A stretch of 64,000 nt of DNA from Aestuariibaculum sp. M13 (GCF_024723255.1 NZ_JANIAC010000001.1:263548-327547), one strand, 5' to 3'. Positions 25,136 to 35,359 are shown, numbered from the stretch's first letter. The notes: a model not told the origin generated them from the sequence alone. Program-made: numbers and translations.

Positions 25136-27109
25136 ATGTCTGATTTAAATAACCTGAACGGAAAAGAAGAGCTAAGTAAGAATGAGGAACATTCTGAAGA
25201 AAAAATAGTTGAAAACACGTCAATAGAATCTACCGAAACTACTGATGCCAAAGAGTCTGAAATTACGGAAGAAGACAAAACTGTCCCTGCTTCTGTTTCA
25301 GAGTCTGATAGCGATGATCACGGTTTAGATGAAATTGATGAATCTAATGCTGAAGACGCCGAGGATGAAGGTCATAAAGACAGACATACCATTGAGCTTA
25401 AAGCTTACGACACCATGTCGCTTGAAGCTCTTGCTATTGAGTTAGAGCGTTTACTTAGAACCGAAAAAGTACAGGCGATAAAAACTCATGTTGAAGCTAT
25501 CAATAATGAGTTTAAAGATAAATTTCAAGCGCTTCTAGATGAGAAAAAAGACGATTTCTTAAATGAAGGCGGTAACGAAATAGACTTTTATTACAGCTCT
25601 CCGGTTCAAAAACGTTACAAAGCAGCTTACAACGATTATCGCAGAAAGCGTAACGAATACTATCAAAACATTGAAAAAAATCTAAAACAAAATTTAACCG
25701 ATAAACTTGAAATTATAGAAGAGCTTAAAGGTTTAATTAACGTTGAAGAAAATATAAATACCACATACAAGCACTTTAAAGAACTTCAGGAGCGCTGGAA
25801 AAATACAGGTCCAATTCCTCGAGATAAATACAACAATGCCTGGAATAGCTACCACCACCACGTAGAAATGTTTTACGATTTTCTGCACCTAAACAGAGAT
25901 TTACGCGACCTAGACTTTAAGCACAATTTAGAACAAAAGCTTAAGATTATTGAGCGCGCTGAGGAACTAGCCAAAGATGACAATGTTATGCGTGCCTTTA
26001 GAGAGTTGCAAGAGCTTCACAAAATGTGGAAAGAAGAACTAGGTCCGGTACAAAGGGAATATCGTGAAGATATCTGGAATAAATTTAAGGTAGCAACAAA
26101 AACGATAAACGATAAACGTCAGCTGTATTTCCAAGAAATCGATAAAGTTTACGATAAAAATCTTGAAACGAAACTTGATATTATTGAGGCTATTAAAACC
26201 ATAACAGCCGAAAACATTACTTCTCATAACGGTTGGCAAAAGAAAATTAAGGAAGTTGAAGATCTTAGAGAATCCTTCTTTAACGCAGGTAAAGTTCCTA
26301 TAAAGGAAAATGAAAATACCTGGGCTAAATTCAAGGAGGCTGTAAGAACGTTTAACCGAAGTAAAAACGGATTCTACAAAGACCTTAAGAAAGAACAGTA
26401 CACCAATCTTCAAAAGAAACTGGATTTAATTAAAATTGCTGAAGACAATAAAGACAGTGAAGATTACGAGGTTACCACGCCGTTGATGAAGAAAATTCAA
26501 AGTGACTGGAAAAAAATAGGTCATGTGCCTCGTAAAGACAGTGATAAAATCTGGAAACGATTTAAAACCGCATGTAATTTTTACTTCGATAAGTTACATG
26601 CCAAAAAGAATGCAGCTAACAAGGAAGGACTGGAAGCATTTGGTAAAAAGTTAGAACTTTTAGATACCCTAAAAAACCTAAAACCTTTTACAGATAAAGA
26701 AAAGGGCATTGAACAAATTAAAGAGTTCACCAATCAATGGAAAGATTTAGGGCGTGTACCTAACGATAAACGCTATATTGAGGGTAAATTTAATAAAGCT
26801 GTAGATGATTTGTTATCGAACCTTGAAATGGATAAAAACGAAGTTGAAATGATTAAGTTCGAAAACAAGCTTGATCATATGAATACTGAAGATGACAATA
26901 GAGATTTAGACAACGAACGTTCATTCATTCGTAAAAAAATTGATGAAGTTAAGAGCCAAATCAACCAATTGGAAAACAACTTACAGTTTTTCACGAATGT
27001 TGATGAAAATAATCCATTAGTTAAAGAAGTTCATAATAATATTAAGACTCACAAAGAAGCCTTAGAACTATGGGAAACCAAGTTGAGTAAAATTAAAGAA
27101 CTGTATTAA
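25136..27109 (+). CDS. DUF349 domain protein (five repeats)
   Basis: A 657-residue hydrophilic protein. The N-terminal 75 residues are strongly acidic (many Glu, Asp, Ser) and probably disordered. Five DUF349 repeats follow, each with a W..xG.VPR....W..F pattern: for example ERWKNTGPIPRDKYNNAW, MWKEELGPVQREYREDIW, DWKKIGHVPRKDSDKIW and QWKDLGRVPNDKRYIEGKF. The end is a coiled coil. I know of no established function for DUF349 in this group. The start is ATG 25136; the frame is open upstream to a TTG without support. A perfect terminator follows. Confidence 0.9.
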   Translation: MSDLNNLNGKEELSKNEEHSEEKIVENTSIESTETTDAKESEITEEDKTVPASVSESDSDDHGLDEIDESNAEDAEDEGHKDRHTIELKAYDTMSLEALAIELERLLRTEKVQAIKTHVEAINNEFKDKFQALLDEKKDDFLNEGGNEIDFYYSSPVQKRYKAAYNDYRRKRNEYYQNIEKNLKQNLTDKLEIIEELKGLINVEENINTTYKHFKELQERWKNTGPIPRDKYNNAWNSYHHHVEMFYDFLHLNRDLRDLDFKHNLEQKLKIIERAEELAKDDNVMRAFRELQELHKMWKEELGPVQREYREDIWNKFKVATKTINDKRQLYFQEIDKVYDKNLETKLDIIEAIKTITAENITSHNGWQKKIKEVEDLRESFFNAGKVPIKENENTWAKFKEAVRTFNRSKNGFYKDLKKEQYTNLQKKLDLIKIAEDNKDSEDYEVTTPLMKKIQSDWKKIGHVPRKDSDKIWKRFKTACNFYFDKLHAKKNAANKEGLEAFGKKLELLDTLKNLKPFTDKEKGIEQIKEFTNQWKDLGRVPNDKRYIEGKFNKAVDDLLSNLEMDKNEVEMIKFENKLDHMNTEDDNRDLDNERSFIRKKIDEVKSQINQLENNLQFFTNVDENNPLVKEVHNNIKTHKEALELWETKLSKIKELY

Positions 27110-27128
27110 CTAAAATAATTACAACATA

Positions 27129-27156
27129 AAAAAAGCGGCTAAAAAGCCGCTTTTTT
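27129..27156. terminator. Bidirectional terminator between the DUF349 gene and mqo
   Basis: AAAAAAGCGGC and GCCGCTTTTTT form a perfect stem with a 6-base loop, giving T-runs on both strands between two converging genes. Confidence 0.92.
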
Positions 27157-27173
27157 ATTTCATATATTAAATG

Positions 27174-28538
27174 TTAGAAACATTTTTCAATAACATTTTT
27201 CATTACAGAATACGAAGTTGATGCTCCTGGTGAAGCTCCTAATAAAGCGGCAATTGTTTTATCTTTAGAAACAATAATTTCAGTTCCGAATTCTAGCTTA
27301 CCAAAACCTTTTTTGTTTCGCTTAATAATCTGTACACGCTGTCCTGCAACTACAATTTTCCAATCATCGTCGTGAGCTTCCGGATAAAACTCTCTAAGCA
27401 TTTCCATACGATCTTTAAAATTTAAACTTACCTGCTTAATTAAATACTTAACCAAAGGTAAATTTTGATAACCTGCTCCAAGAAGACTCATTATATTATC
27501 AAACTCTACCGATCGTGGTAAGTCAAACATCGAACCATGTTTTAAGAACTTAGTGGTAAATCCGGCAAACGGACCAAACAATAATTCTTTACGGCCATTA
27601 ATCATACGTGTATCCATATGAGGTACAGACATTGGTGGTGAGCCTTTTTTAGCTTTACCATAAACCTTTGCCTGATGTCTTTCAATAACTTCAGGATTTG
27701 TACAGCGTAACCATAAGCCACTAATTGGGAATCCACCGTAGCCTCTAGCCTCTTTAATATTCGATTTTTCTAATAAAGGCAAAGCACCACCTCCAGCACC
27801 AATAAACACATAATTTGTTACAATCTTCCAGTGTTTACCCACATTTTGTCCTTTAACCGAAATTAACCATCGTTTATTATCGGTTTGCTGTAAGTTGTAA
27901 ACATTACTGTTGTTTACCAACTCAACATTATCCTGTTTTCCTAAAAAGTTAAATAACTGGTCGGCTATTTCACCAAAATTAACATCATATCCTTTCTCAA
28001 AATAGGTAGCAGCAACGATTTCTTTTTCGTCTCTCCCTTCCATCATTAGAGGAATCCATTCTCTAATTTCATTAATCTCCTTAGAAAACTGCATATCTCT
28101 AAAATGAGGAACTTCCTTTAAAGCATGCCAACGCTTCTCTAAAAACTCTACATTCTTTTCGCCTTCAACAAAACTGATATGGGGTACTTCGTTAATACAC
28201 TTTGACAGGTTTTTGATATATCCTTTTTCGGCACAATCTTTCCAAAACCCTAGTGTTTCGTTGAACTGCTCTGAAATATTTATTGCTTTAGTGGTATCAA
28301 TTGAACCCTTTTTAACAGCACCTTTCTTTTCCGGAGTATAATTTAACTCACAATTACCTGCATGACCAGTTCCTGCATTATTCCATGCTTCAGAACTTTC
28401 TTCTGCCATTTTAGGCAGCTTTTCAATAATTGTTATTTTCTTACCAGGAAATTTCTCAAAAAGTTGGATTGCCAATGTGGCACTCATTATTCCACCTCCG
28501 ATGAGAACAAACTCGGAGTGCTTAATCGTTTTAGCCAT
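27174..28538 (-). CDS. mqo: Malate:quinone oxidoreductase, C-terminally short
   Basis: FAD-dependent peripheral membrane enzyme oxidising malate to oxaloacetate and passing electrons to menaquinone in place of malate dehydrogenase. The FAD motif LIGGGIMSATLA (residues 12-23), NNAGTGHAGNCELNYTP, GAGGGALPLL, GFPISGLWLRC, FGPFAGFTTKFLKHGS and the final LLGASPGASTS are all family-specific. The protein stops right after VIEKCF at residue 454, whereas E. coli-type Mqo continues for some 40 or more residues with a W..L..IVPSYG-like tail; that tail is missing and a terminator follows at once. -7 box TATCTTTG at 28571-28578. Confidence 0.93.
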   Translation of the reverse strand: MAKTIKHSEFVLIGGGIMSATLAIQLFEKFPGKKITIIEKLPKMAEESSEAWNNAGTGHAGNCELNYTPEKKGAVKKGSIDTTKAINISEQFNETLGFWKDCAEKGYIKNLSKCINEVPHISFVEGEKNVEFLEKRWHALKEVPHFRDMQFSKEINEIREWIPLMMEGRDEKEIVAATYFEKGYDVNFGEIADQLFNFLGKQDNVELVNNSNVYNLQQTDNKRWLISVKGQNVGKHWKIVTNYVFIGAGGGALPLLEKSNIKEARGYGGFPISGLWLRCTNPEVIERHQAKVYGKAKKGSPPMSVPHMDTRMINGRKELLFGPFAGFTTKFLKHGSMFDLPRSVEFDNIMSLLGAGYQNLPLVKYLIKQVSLNFKDRMEMLREFYPEAHDDDWKIVVAGQRVQIIKRNKKGFGKLEFGTEIIVSKDKTIAALLGASPGASTSYSVMKNVIEKCF

Positions 28539-28570
28539 TTCTGAAACCTTGTTTCTTTTTTAATCGCTTG

Positions 28571-28578
28571 CAAAGATA
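28571..28578 (-). promoter_or_regulatory. -7 promoter box of mqo
   Basis: Minus-strand TATCTTTG, 32 bases before the mqo ATG; no TTG at the canonical distance. Confidence 0.5.
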
Positions 28579-28709
28579 ATCGTTTCTTAAAGATATAAAA
28601 TCGATACCCTAAACAATATTTTTAATTTTTTAGTATTGAAATAATTCGCAATTAATATTAGAAATATGTTAAGGTTATAGACGCAGAGTCAAGATATTAG
28701 TAAATTGTT

Positions 28710-29483
28710 TTACAACTTTTTAGCCTCTTCCCAAAACACATCCATCTCGGTTAAGGTCATTTCTTTAAGCGGTTTATTTAATCCCTGAGCTTTTTCTTCT
28801 AAATATTTAAAACGTTTTGAGAACTTTTTGTTGGTACGTTCTAAAGCATTTTCAGGGTTTACATTTAAAAATCTGGCATAATTTACCATTGAAAAAAGTA
28901 CATCTCCAAATTCACTTTCAATGGCATCCTGATTATTTGAATCTATTTCGGCTTTTAATTCCTGAAGTTCTTCTTCAACCTTTTCCCAAACCTGATGCGG
29001 CTCTTCCCAATCAAACCCTACCCCGGCAACTTTCTCCTGAATTCTGTTAGCTTTAACTAAAGCTGGCAAACTGTTAGGCACCCCTTCAAGAACGCTTTTT
29101 TTACCTTCTTTAAGCTTCAGGTTTTCCCAGTTGCGCTTCACGTCTTCTTCATTTTCAACTTTTACATCACCATAAATATGTGGATGTCTATTAATTAACT
29201 TTTCACTAATACTATTACAAACATCAGCAATATCAAAGTCGTTAGTTTCACTGCCTATTTTTGAATAAAATACAATATGAAGCAACACATCCCCCAATTC
29301 CTTTTTAACCTCTTCCAAATCGTTATCTAAAATGGCATCACCTAACTCGTAGGTTTCTTCTATGGTTAAATGACGAAGCGTTTCCATGGTTTGCTTTTTA
29401 TCCCATGGGCACTGTGCTCTAAGCTCATCCATGATGGTTAACAATCTATCAAATGCTTTAAGTTGCTCTGCTCTTGTATTCAT
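28710..29483 (-). CDS. mazG: Nucleoside triphosphate pyrophosphohydrolase MazG
   Basis: Hydrolyses NTPs to NMP and pyrophosphate as a house-cleaning enzyme. It has two MazG modules. The first has CPWDKKQTMETLRHLTIEETYELGDAI with the EExxE...ExxD metal pattern (EEVKKELGDVLLHIVF); the second has VEEELQELKAEI and ESEFGDVLFSMVNYAR. A length of 257 residues matches E. coli MazG. The start is taken at ATG 29483 (MNTRAEQLKAFD); the frame is open to 29510 but the extra nine residues look non-coding. Confidence 0.95.
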   Translation of the reverse strand: MNTRAEQLKAFDRLLTIMDELRAQCPWDKKQTMETLRHLTIEETYELGDAILDNDLEEVKKELGDVLLHIVFYSKIGSETNDFDIADVCNSISEKLINRHPHIYGDVKVENEEDVKRNWENLKLKEGKKSVLEGVPNSLPALVKANRIQEKVAGVGFDWEEPHQVWEKVEEELQELKAEIDSNNQDAIESEFGDVLFSMVNYARFLNVNPENALERTNKKFSKRFKYLEEKAQGLNKPLKEMTLTEMDVFWEEAKKL

Positions 29484-29541
29484 TGAGATAAGTTTTTTGT
29501 AAAAATACAATTCTATACGTTTTTCAAGCTTTATTGCAATA

Positions 29542-29569
29542 AAAAATCCAGCTAATAAGCTGGATTTTT
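29542..29569 (-). terminator. Terminator after the aconitase gene
   Basis: AAAAATCCAGCT and AGCTGGATTTTT form a perfect 12-bp stem with loop AATA, giving T-runs on both strands. It lies 20 bases past the aconitase stop. Confidence 0.92.
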
Positions 29570-29589
29570 ATTTGTATATTCTTTAAAGA

Positions 29590-31857
29590 TTAAGCATTTT
29601 CTGCAGCAATAAGGTTTAATGCCGAACCGGCTTTATACCAGGCTATTTGAGCATCATTATATGTATGATTTAACTTGATAATATCCTTGCTTCCATCGGC
29701 ATGAACGACCTCTAAAGTTAACTGCTTATCCGGAGCAAATTCATTTAAGTCTAAGAAATTAAATGTATCATCTTCCTGAATTAAATCGTAATCGGCTTCA
29801 TTAGCAAACGTTAAACCTAACATCCCTTGTTTTTTAAGGTTTGTTTCGTGAATACGCGCAAACGATTTTACAATAACGCCCGCAACACCTAAATGTCTTG
29901 GTTCCATAGCTGCGTGTTCTCTAGAAGACCCTTCACCATAATTATGATCGCCAACAACTACCGTTTTAATACCTGCTTTTTTATACTCACGTTGTACATC
30001 TGGTACTCCGCCATAATCACCCGTTAATTGATTTTTAACAAAGTTTGTTTGTTGGTTATAAGCGTTTACGGCACCAATTAAACAGTTATTAGAAATATTA
30101 TCTAAATGACCGCGGAAACGTAACCAAGGACCCGCCATAGAAATATGATCGGTTGTACATTTTCCGAAGGCTTTTATTAATAATTTGGCGCCTTTAATAT
30201 CATCACCAATTGGCGTGAATGGCGTTAATAATTGTAATCTTTCAGATTTTGGATCTACAATCACCTGAACATGACTACCATCTGCCTCAGGTTCGATATA
30301 GCCATTATCTTTAACTTCGAAACCTTTTGGTGGTAACTCCCATCCTGTTGGCTCATCGAACATGACTTCTTCGCCTTCTTCGTTGATTAATTTATCGGTC
30401 ATCGGGTTGAAATCAAGTCGACCCGCAATAGCAATCGCGGCTGTTAATTCGGGTGAAGCTACAAAAGCATGCGTATTCGGGTTACCATCGGCACGTTTGG
30501 CAAAGTTTCGGTTGAATGAATGCACGATACTGTTTTTTGGTGCATTTTTCGGATCGCTGTAACGTGCCCACTGCCCTATACATGGTCCGCAGGCATTCGT
30601 AAAAATTTTAGCGTCTAATTTTTCAAAAACTTCAAGAATGCCATCACGTTCGGCAGTATATCGCACTTGCTCTGAACCGGGATTAATGCCTAATTCGGCT
30701 TTCATTTTAACACCCTTATCAATAGCTTGCTGAGCAATAGAAGACGCTCGTGATAAATCTTCATACGATGAGTTTGTACACGACCCTATTAAGCCCCACT
30801 CGACCACAATTGGCCAATCGTTAGCTTTAGCTTTCTCGCTCATTTCCTTTCCTGCAGGAGTTGATAAATCTGGTGTGAAAGGTCCATTTAATAACGGATT
30901 TAATTCCGACAAGTTTATTTCAATCACCTGATCGAAATACTGTTCAGGATTGGCATAAACTTCAGGATCGGCAGTTAAGTATTCTTTCACTTTTTTAGCT
31001 GCATCGGCAACATCGGCTCTTTCGGTAGAACGTAGATAACGCTCCATAGATTCATCGTAACCAAAAGTAGATGTCGTTGCACCAATTTCGGCTCCCATGT
31101 TACAAATGGTTCCTTTACCAGTACACGACATGGCAGTTGCTCCTGGTCCGAAATATTCAACAATAGCTCCCGTTCCTCCTTTTACGGTAAGAATTTCAGC
31201 TACTTTTAAAATCACATCTTTCGGTGCTGTCCACCCGGATAATTTACCGGTTAATTTCACACCAATAAGCTTAGGGAATTTAAGCTCCCAGGCCATACCT
31301 GCCATAACATCTACGGCATCGGCACCACCAACACCAATAGCCACCATTCCTAATCCGCCTGCATTAACTGTATGTGAATCGGTACCAATCATCATGCCGC
31401 CAGGGAACGCATAATTTTCCAAAACCACCTGATGAATAATCCCTGCTCCAGGTTTCCAGAAACCAATGCCATATTTATTTGAAACAGATTCCAAAAAATT
31501 AAATACTTCACTACTCACACTATTCGCTTGCCTTAAATCGGTTGCAGCTCCATCTTTTGCCTGAATTAAGTGATCACAATGCACGGTTGTAGGCACAGCA
31601 ACTTTACTTTTTCCGGCTTGCATAAATTGTAGTAACGCCATTTGCGCAGTTGCATCCTGACATGCGATTCTATCTGGAGCGAAATCGACATAATCTTTAC
31701 CTCTTGTAAATGCGGTGGTTGGATTCCCATCCCATAGGTGATTATACAATATTTTCTCAGAAAGCGTTAAAGGTTTACCCACCACTTTACGAGCAGCATC
31801 AACACGCTCGGCCATTCGGGAATAAACGCCTTTAATCATTTCAATATCAAATGCCAT
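29590..31857 (-). CDS. Aconitate hydratase, mitochondrial-type
   Basis: Iron-sulfur enzyme interconverting citrate and isocitrate in the TCA cycle; 755 residues, the length of the mitochondrial-type group. The cluster ligands are in GSCTNSS and [10 protein letters not shown]. Substrate-site segments [32 protein letters not shown] and [16 protein letters not shown] are intact, and the swivel domain is C-terminal. Its upstream region carries a partial version of the ATTTAGA...AAAT operator (31869-31885). It lies downstream of acnB on the same strand but a terminator separates them, so it probably has its own promoter. Confidence 0.96.
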   Translation of the reverse strand: MAFDIEMIKGVYSRMAERVDAARKVVGKPLTLSEKILYNHLWDGNPTTAFTRGKDYVDFAPDRIACQDATAQMALLQFMQAGKSKVAVPTTVHCDHLIQAKDGAATDLRQANSVSSEVFNFLESVSNKYGIGFWKPGAGIIHQVVLENYAFPGGMMIGTDSHTVNAGGLGMVAIGVGGADAVDVMAGMAWELKFPKLIGVKLTGKLSGWTAPKDVILKVAEILTVKGGTGAIVEYFGPGATAMSCTGKGTICNMGAEIGATTSTFGYDESMERYLRSTERADVADAAKKVKEYLTADPEVYANPEQYFDQVIEINLSELNPLLNGPFTPDLSTPAGKEMSEKAKANDWPIVVEWGLIGSCTNSSYEDLSRASSIAQQAIDKGVKMKAELGINPGSEQVRYTAERDGILEVFEKLDAKIFTNACGPCIGQWARYSDPKNAPKNSIVHSFNRNFAKRADGNPNTHAFVASPELTAAIAIAGRLDFNPMTDKLINEEGEEVMFDEPTGWELPPKGFEVKDNGYIEPEADGSHVQVIVDPKSERLQLLTPFTPIGDDIKGAKLLIKAFGKCTTDHISMAGPWLRFRGHLDNISNNCLIGAVNAYNQQTNFVKNQLTGDYGGVPDVQREYKKAGIKTVVVGDHNYGEGSSREHAAMEPRHLGVAGVIVKSFARIHETNLKKQGMLGLTFANEADYDLIQEDDTFNFLDLNEFAPDKQLTLEVVHADGSKDIIKLNHTYNDAQIAWYKAGSALNLIAAENA

Positions 31858-31868
31858 ATTTTTTCTTT

Positions 31869-31885
31869 ATTTAGATTGTTTAAAT
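31869..31885. promoter_or_regulatory. Partial iron-operator-like palindrome upstream of aconitase
   Basis: ATTTAGATTGTTTAAAT starts like the four operator candidates at 45.4 and 56.4 kb, but its right half-site lies two bases closer. It sits 14 bases downstream of a near -7 box TATTTTTA (minus, 31907-31900) and 11 bases before the start codon, similar to the downstream operator of the DUF4856 gene. Confidence 0.35.
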
Positions 31886-32000
31886 TCCCTCTAATTTATT
31901 AAAAATATCGCGACAGGACTTACTAATTAACTAAATATTAGCCTATTTATACTGATTTTAGAAAGCTGAAATACGAAAATTTTTCCCTAAAAATCCATAA

Positions 32001-32033
32001 AAAAAGAGCCTGAATAAAATCCAGGCTCCTTTT
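32001..32033 (-). terminator. Terminator after acnB
   Basis: GAGCCTG (32006-32012) and CAGGCTC (32022-32028) form the stem core, with an A-run before it that reads as T on the minus strand. Confidence 0.85.
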
Positions 32034-32077
32034 CTACTTATTTTTGAGATATTCTGAAATATCTAATTATCCTTTAT

Positions 32078-34885
32078 TTAGTATGCTACCGCAGCAGTAC
32101 TCAATTGTTTGTGAGGTGGTTTAAACTTCGTTAAAACAATACCCTCAACAGCCGCTTGATACTCTTCAATATTTGGTGTTCTACCTAAAATTGTAGATAA
32201 TACCACTACTGGAGTAGAAGATAATAAAGATTCTCCTTTTTTCTCACCAGAATCTTTTACGACACGACCTTGGAATAAACGCGTAGATGTTGCCATTACG
32301 GTATCTCCTGGCTCAGCTTTCTCCTGGTTACCCATACATAAGTTACAACCCGGACGCTCTAAGTAAAGCATGTTTTCGTATTTAGTACGAGCTAAACCTT
32401 TTGGTTCGTTATCGTCAAATTCAAATCCTGAGTATTTTTGTAATACTTCCCAGTCACCTTCAGCTTTTAACTCATCCACAATGTTATATGTTGGAGGGGC
32501 TACTACTAGAGGCGCTTTAAATTCAACTTTTCCTTGTTGCGCTTCGATATTTTTTAACATCTGAGCTAAAATTTTCATATCGCCTTTGTGAACCATACAA
32601 GATCCTACGAAACCTAAATCTACCTGCTTAGTACCACCGTAGAACGATAACGGACGAATAGTATCGTGTGTATAACGCTTAGAAACATCGTCATTGTTTA
32701 CGTCTGGATCGGCGATCATTGGCTCAACGATTTCATCTAAATCGATAACAACTTCTGCAAAATAATTCGCGTTAGCATCAGGACGTAAAGCTGGTTTCGC
32801 TCCAGATTTAATTTCCTCGATTCTTGCGTTTGCTTTATCAATAAGTCCTTGAAGCACTTGTTTTGCGTTATCCATACCTTTATCAATCATGATCTGGATA
32901 CGATCTCTTGCGATTTCTAAAGATTCTATTAAGGTTTCATCTTCTGAAATACAGATAGATGCTTTGGCTTTCATTTCAGCTGTCCAATCGGTAAATGTAA
33001 AGGCCTGATCTGATGTTAAGGTACCTATGTGCACTTCAATTACACGACCCTGGAATACGTTTTCACCACCAAATTGCTTTAACATTTGTTGTTGTGTTGC
33101 GTGTACCACATCACGGAAATCCATATAAGGTTTCATTTCACCTTTGAAGGTTACTTTTACCGACTGCGGAATTGGCATCGTTGCTTCACCCGTTGCTAAA
33201 GCTAAAGCTACAGTTCCAGAATCGGCACCGAAAGCCACACCTTTAGACATACGTGTATGTGAGTCACCACCAATGATGATTGCCCAGTCGTCAATAGTAA
33301 TATCATTTAATACTTTGTGAATAACGTCGGTCATGGCGTGGTATTCTCCTTTAGGGTCACGCGCTGTGATTAATCCGAAGTCATTCATAAACTTCATTAA
33401 TTTAGGAATGTTCGCTTTTGATTTGTTATCCCAAACTGAAGCCGTGTGACACCCTGATTGGTAAGCACCGTCAACAATTGGAGAAATAACTGTAGCAGCC
33501 ATAGCCTCTAATTCCTGAGACGTCATTAATCCGGTAGTATCCTGAGATCCTACAATATTTACTTCAACACGAACATCTGAACCCGCATGTAATGTTTTAC
33601 CTGGCGTTGTTCCAACAGCATTTTTGTTGAAAATTTTCTCTACAGCAGTTAAACCTTGTCCTTCAACAGAAATTTCTTTAGAAGGTGCATAAACAGTTGG
33701 CGCCTCAATACCTAAAATACCTGCTGCAATAGTTTGTAATTTTTTACCAAAAACTACAGCGTAAGATCCTCCTGCTTTAATAAATTCTACTTTTTGAGGT
33801 GTTAATGCTGCAGAAATATCTTTTAATTCAACGTCTCCGTTGTATAATTTTTTCTCTTTTGTATTAATTGTAAGAACAGTTCCTGTTTCAACAGAATACG
33901 CTTGCTCTAATACAGGATCACCGTTTTCATCTAAAACTGTATTTCCAGATTCATCAGTTTTCTTAACCCAGTTTTTAAGGTCGATACCAATACCACCAGT
34001 TACACCAACCGTTGTTAAGAAAATTGGAGAAATACCATTTGTTCCAGCAATAATCGGTGCAATATTAATAAACGGCACGTAAGGACTTGCTTGAATACCT
34101 GTCCATAAGGCTACGTTGTTTACACCAGACATTCTTGAAGATCCAACTCCCATGGTACCTTTCTCAGCGATTAACATCACACGTTTGTCCGGGTGTTGTT
34201 CTTTTAATGCAGATAATTCCTTCTGCATCTCCTTATTGTGTTCGAAAATACACTGACCGTGTAATTCTCTATCTGATCTTGAATGCGCATCTGCTCCTGG
34301 CGATAATAAATCTGTTGAAATATCACCTGTACCTGCAATAAACGTAACGATTTCGATTTTTTCGTCAACCTCCGGAAGATTAGTAAAGAATTCAGCTTTA
34401 GCGTAGCTCTCTAATAAATCTTTAGCAACGGCATTCCCTCCTTTATAAGCTTCTTCTAAACGATTAGTATCTGCATCATATAAGAAAACCTGAGTTTTTA
34501 AAACTTCAGCAGCTTGCTTAGCGATAGCTTCGTCGTTTCCTAAAGCTAAATCTAAAAGTACCTCAATAGAAGGTCCGCCTTTCATGTGCGATAACAATTC
34601 AAAAGCGAAGGTCGGAGTAATTTCTTCAACAACAGCATTACCAAGAATAATCTCTTTTAAAAACTTTGCTTTTACACCAGCTGCACCAGTAGTTCCCGGC
34701 ACCACATTGTAAATAAAAAATTTAAGCGAATCTTCACGATTTGCGTTGTTCAAATCCTTAATTTGTGCAATAATCTCGCTTAATAAATCAGCTCCATCAA
34801 TTGGTTTTGGGTGAAGTCCCTGAGCTTTTCGTTCTTCGATTTCCTTGATGTAATCGTTGTACATATTCATATTATTAGAAGTCAT
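32078..34885 (-). CDS. acnB: Aconitate hydratase B / 2-methylisocitrate dehydratase
   Basis: A 935-residue AcnB-type aconitase with the N-terminal HEAT-like domain (MYNDYIKEIEERKAQG) typical of this branch. Cluster ligands are in FVGSCMVHKGD and RPGCNLCMGNQ, and GGDSHTRMSKGVAFGADSGTVALAL is the substrate loop. Besides citrate isomerisation, AcnB-type enzymes can serve the methylcitrate cycle. Start: ATG 34885 (MTSNNMNMYNDY); Met6 or Met8 are possible. A length slightly above E. coli AcnB (865) reflects an insert with a TKEKKLYNGDVELKD stretch. A -7 box TACTTTTG at 34994-35001 implies a leader of about 100 bases. Confidence 0.95.
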   Translation of the reverse strand: MTSNNMNMYNDYIKEIEERKAQGLHPKPIDGADLLSEIIAQIKDLNNANREDSLKFFIYNVVPGTTGAAGVKAKFLKEIILGNAVVEEITPTFAFELLSHMKGGPSIEVLLDLALGNDEAIAKQAAEVLKTQVFLYDADTNRLEEAYKGGNAVAKDLLESYAKAEFFTNLPEVDEKIEIVTFIAGTGDISTDLLSPGADAHSRSDRELHGQCIFEHNKEMQKELSALKEQHPDKRVMLIAEKGTMGVGSSRMSGVNNVALWTGIQASPYVPFINIAPIIAGTNGISPIFLTTVGVTGGIGIDLKNWVKKTDESGNTVLDENGDPVLEQAYSVETGTVLTINTKEKKLYNGDVELKDISAALTPQKVEFIKAGGSYAVVFGKKLQTIAAGILGIEAPTVYAPSKEISVEGQGLTAVEKIFNKNAVGTTPGKTLHAGSDVRVEVNIVGSQDTTGLMTSQELEAMAATVISPIVDGAYQSGCHTASVWDNKSKANIPKLMKFMNDFGLITARDPKGEYHAMTDVIHKVLNDITIDDWAIIIGGDSHTRMSKGVAFGADSGTVALALATGEATMPIPQSVKVTFKGEMKPYMDFRDVVHATQQQMLKQFGGENVFQGRVIEVHIGTLTSDQAFTFTDWTAEMKAKASICISEDETLIESLEIARDRIQIMIDKGMDNAKQVLQGLIDKANARIEEIKSGAKPALRPDANANYFAEVVIDLDEIVEPMIADPDVNNDDVSKRYTHDTIRPLSFYGGTKQVDLGFVGSCMVHKGDMKILAQMLKNIEAQQGKVEFKAPLVVAPPTYNIVDELKAEGDWEVLQKYSGFEFDDNEPKGLARTKYENMLYLERPGCNLCMGNQEKAEPGDTVMATSTRLFQGRVVKDSGEKKGESLLSSTPVVVLSTILGRTPNIEEYQAAVEGIVLTKFKPPHKQLSTAAVAY

Positions 34886-34993
34886 TTCAATTTTTTGGCT
34901 CTTTAAAAACGCTAAACTGTAGTTCAGATTATCTGATTACAGCCCCTATATATTGTTTTAAAGCCGTTTAACTTAGTTTTTTCTTTAGCCTCG

Positions 34994-35001
34994 CAAAAGT
35001 A
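34994..35001 (-). promoter_or_regulatory. -7 promoter box of acnB
   Basis: Minus-strand TACTTTTG. The leader to the start codon would be about 100 bases; I see no clear riboswitch or strong hairpin in it. Confidence 0.45.
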
Positions 35002-35143
35002 CTGAATTAATACAAAGTTTTAAAAATAAAACAAGGAATACAATACCGAATAATACTTAATTATTATTGTGCTATAATTATTAAGTATGGTTTGAAATTT
35101 TTTAATGAAATTCAATAAAAAAATGCTTTTTTGGTAACTTCAC

Positions 35144-35359
35144 TTAATTCAATATTCTTTTAAAAAATGGTTTATCTCTTAAATTCGTCATTGGTTTTTC
35201 GAAATACGTATATAACAAATGACTTAAATAAAAAGATAATCCCCAATAAGTCAGCAAAGTTATGATTTTAATTATCATTGAAGCTTCACAAATACCGCCA
35301 ATATGTTGAATACTTAACAAAAACACAACATAATGAAGTAAACAGGAAGAATATAATAC
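35144..35359 (-). pseudogene. C-terminal remnant of an acyltransferase-3 (OafA-like) membrane acyltransferase
   Basis: On the minus strand the frame from 35359 to the stop at 35144 reads YSSCLLHYVVFLLSIQHIGG ... LLTYWGLSFYLSHLLYTYFEKPMTNLRDK. This matches the last two membrane segments and the closing EKPxxxLR motif of acyltransferase-3 proteins, including the ISYSIYLxHxPV-like segment. It is preceded by a stop codon (35362-35360) and by moxR, so only about 72 residues of a roughly 350-residue family remain. The codons inside are still in frame, which suggests fairly recent decay or truncation. It fills most of the only gap over 300 bases (34886-35411). Confidence 0.65.

Noticed and set aside
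26039-26413. 124-residue frame opposite the DUF349 gene
   Set aside because: Antisense shadow caused by Lys/Glu-rich codons reading as Phe/Leu; no support.
33840-34341. Open frames opposite acnB
   Set aside because: Antisense shadows of a long conserved gene; no promoter, signal or family match.
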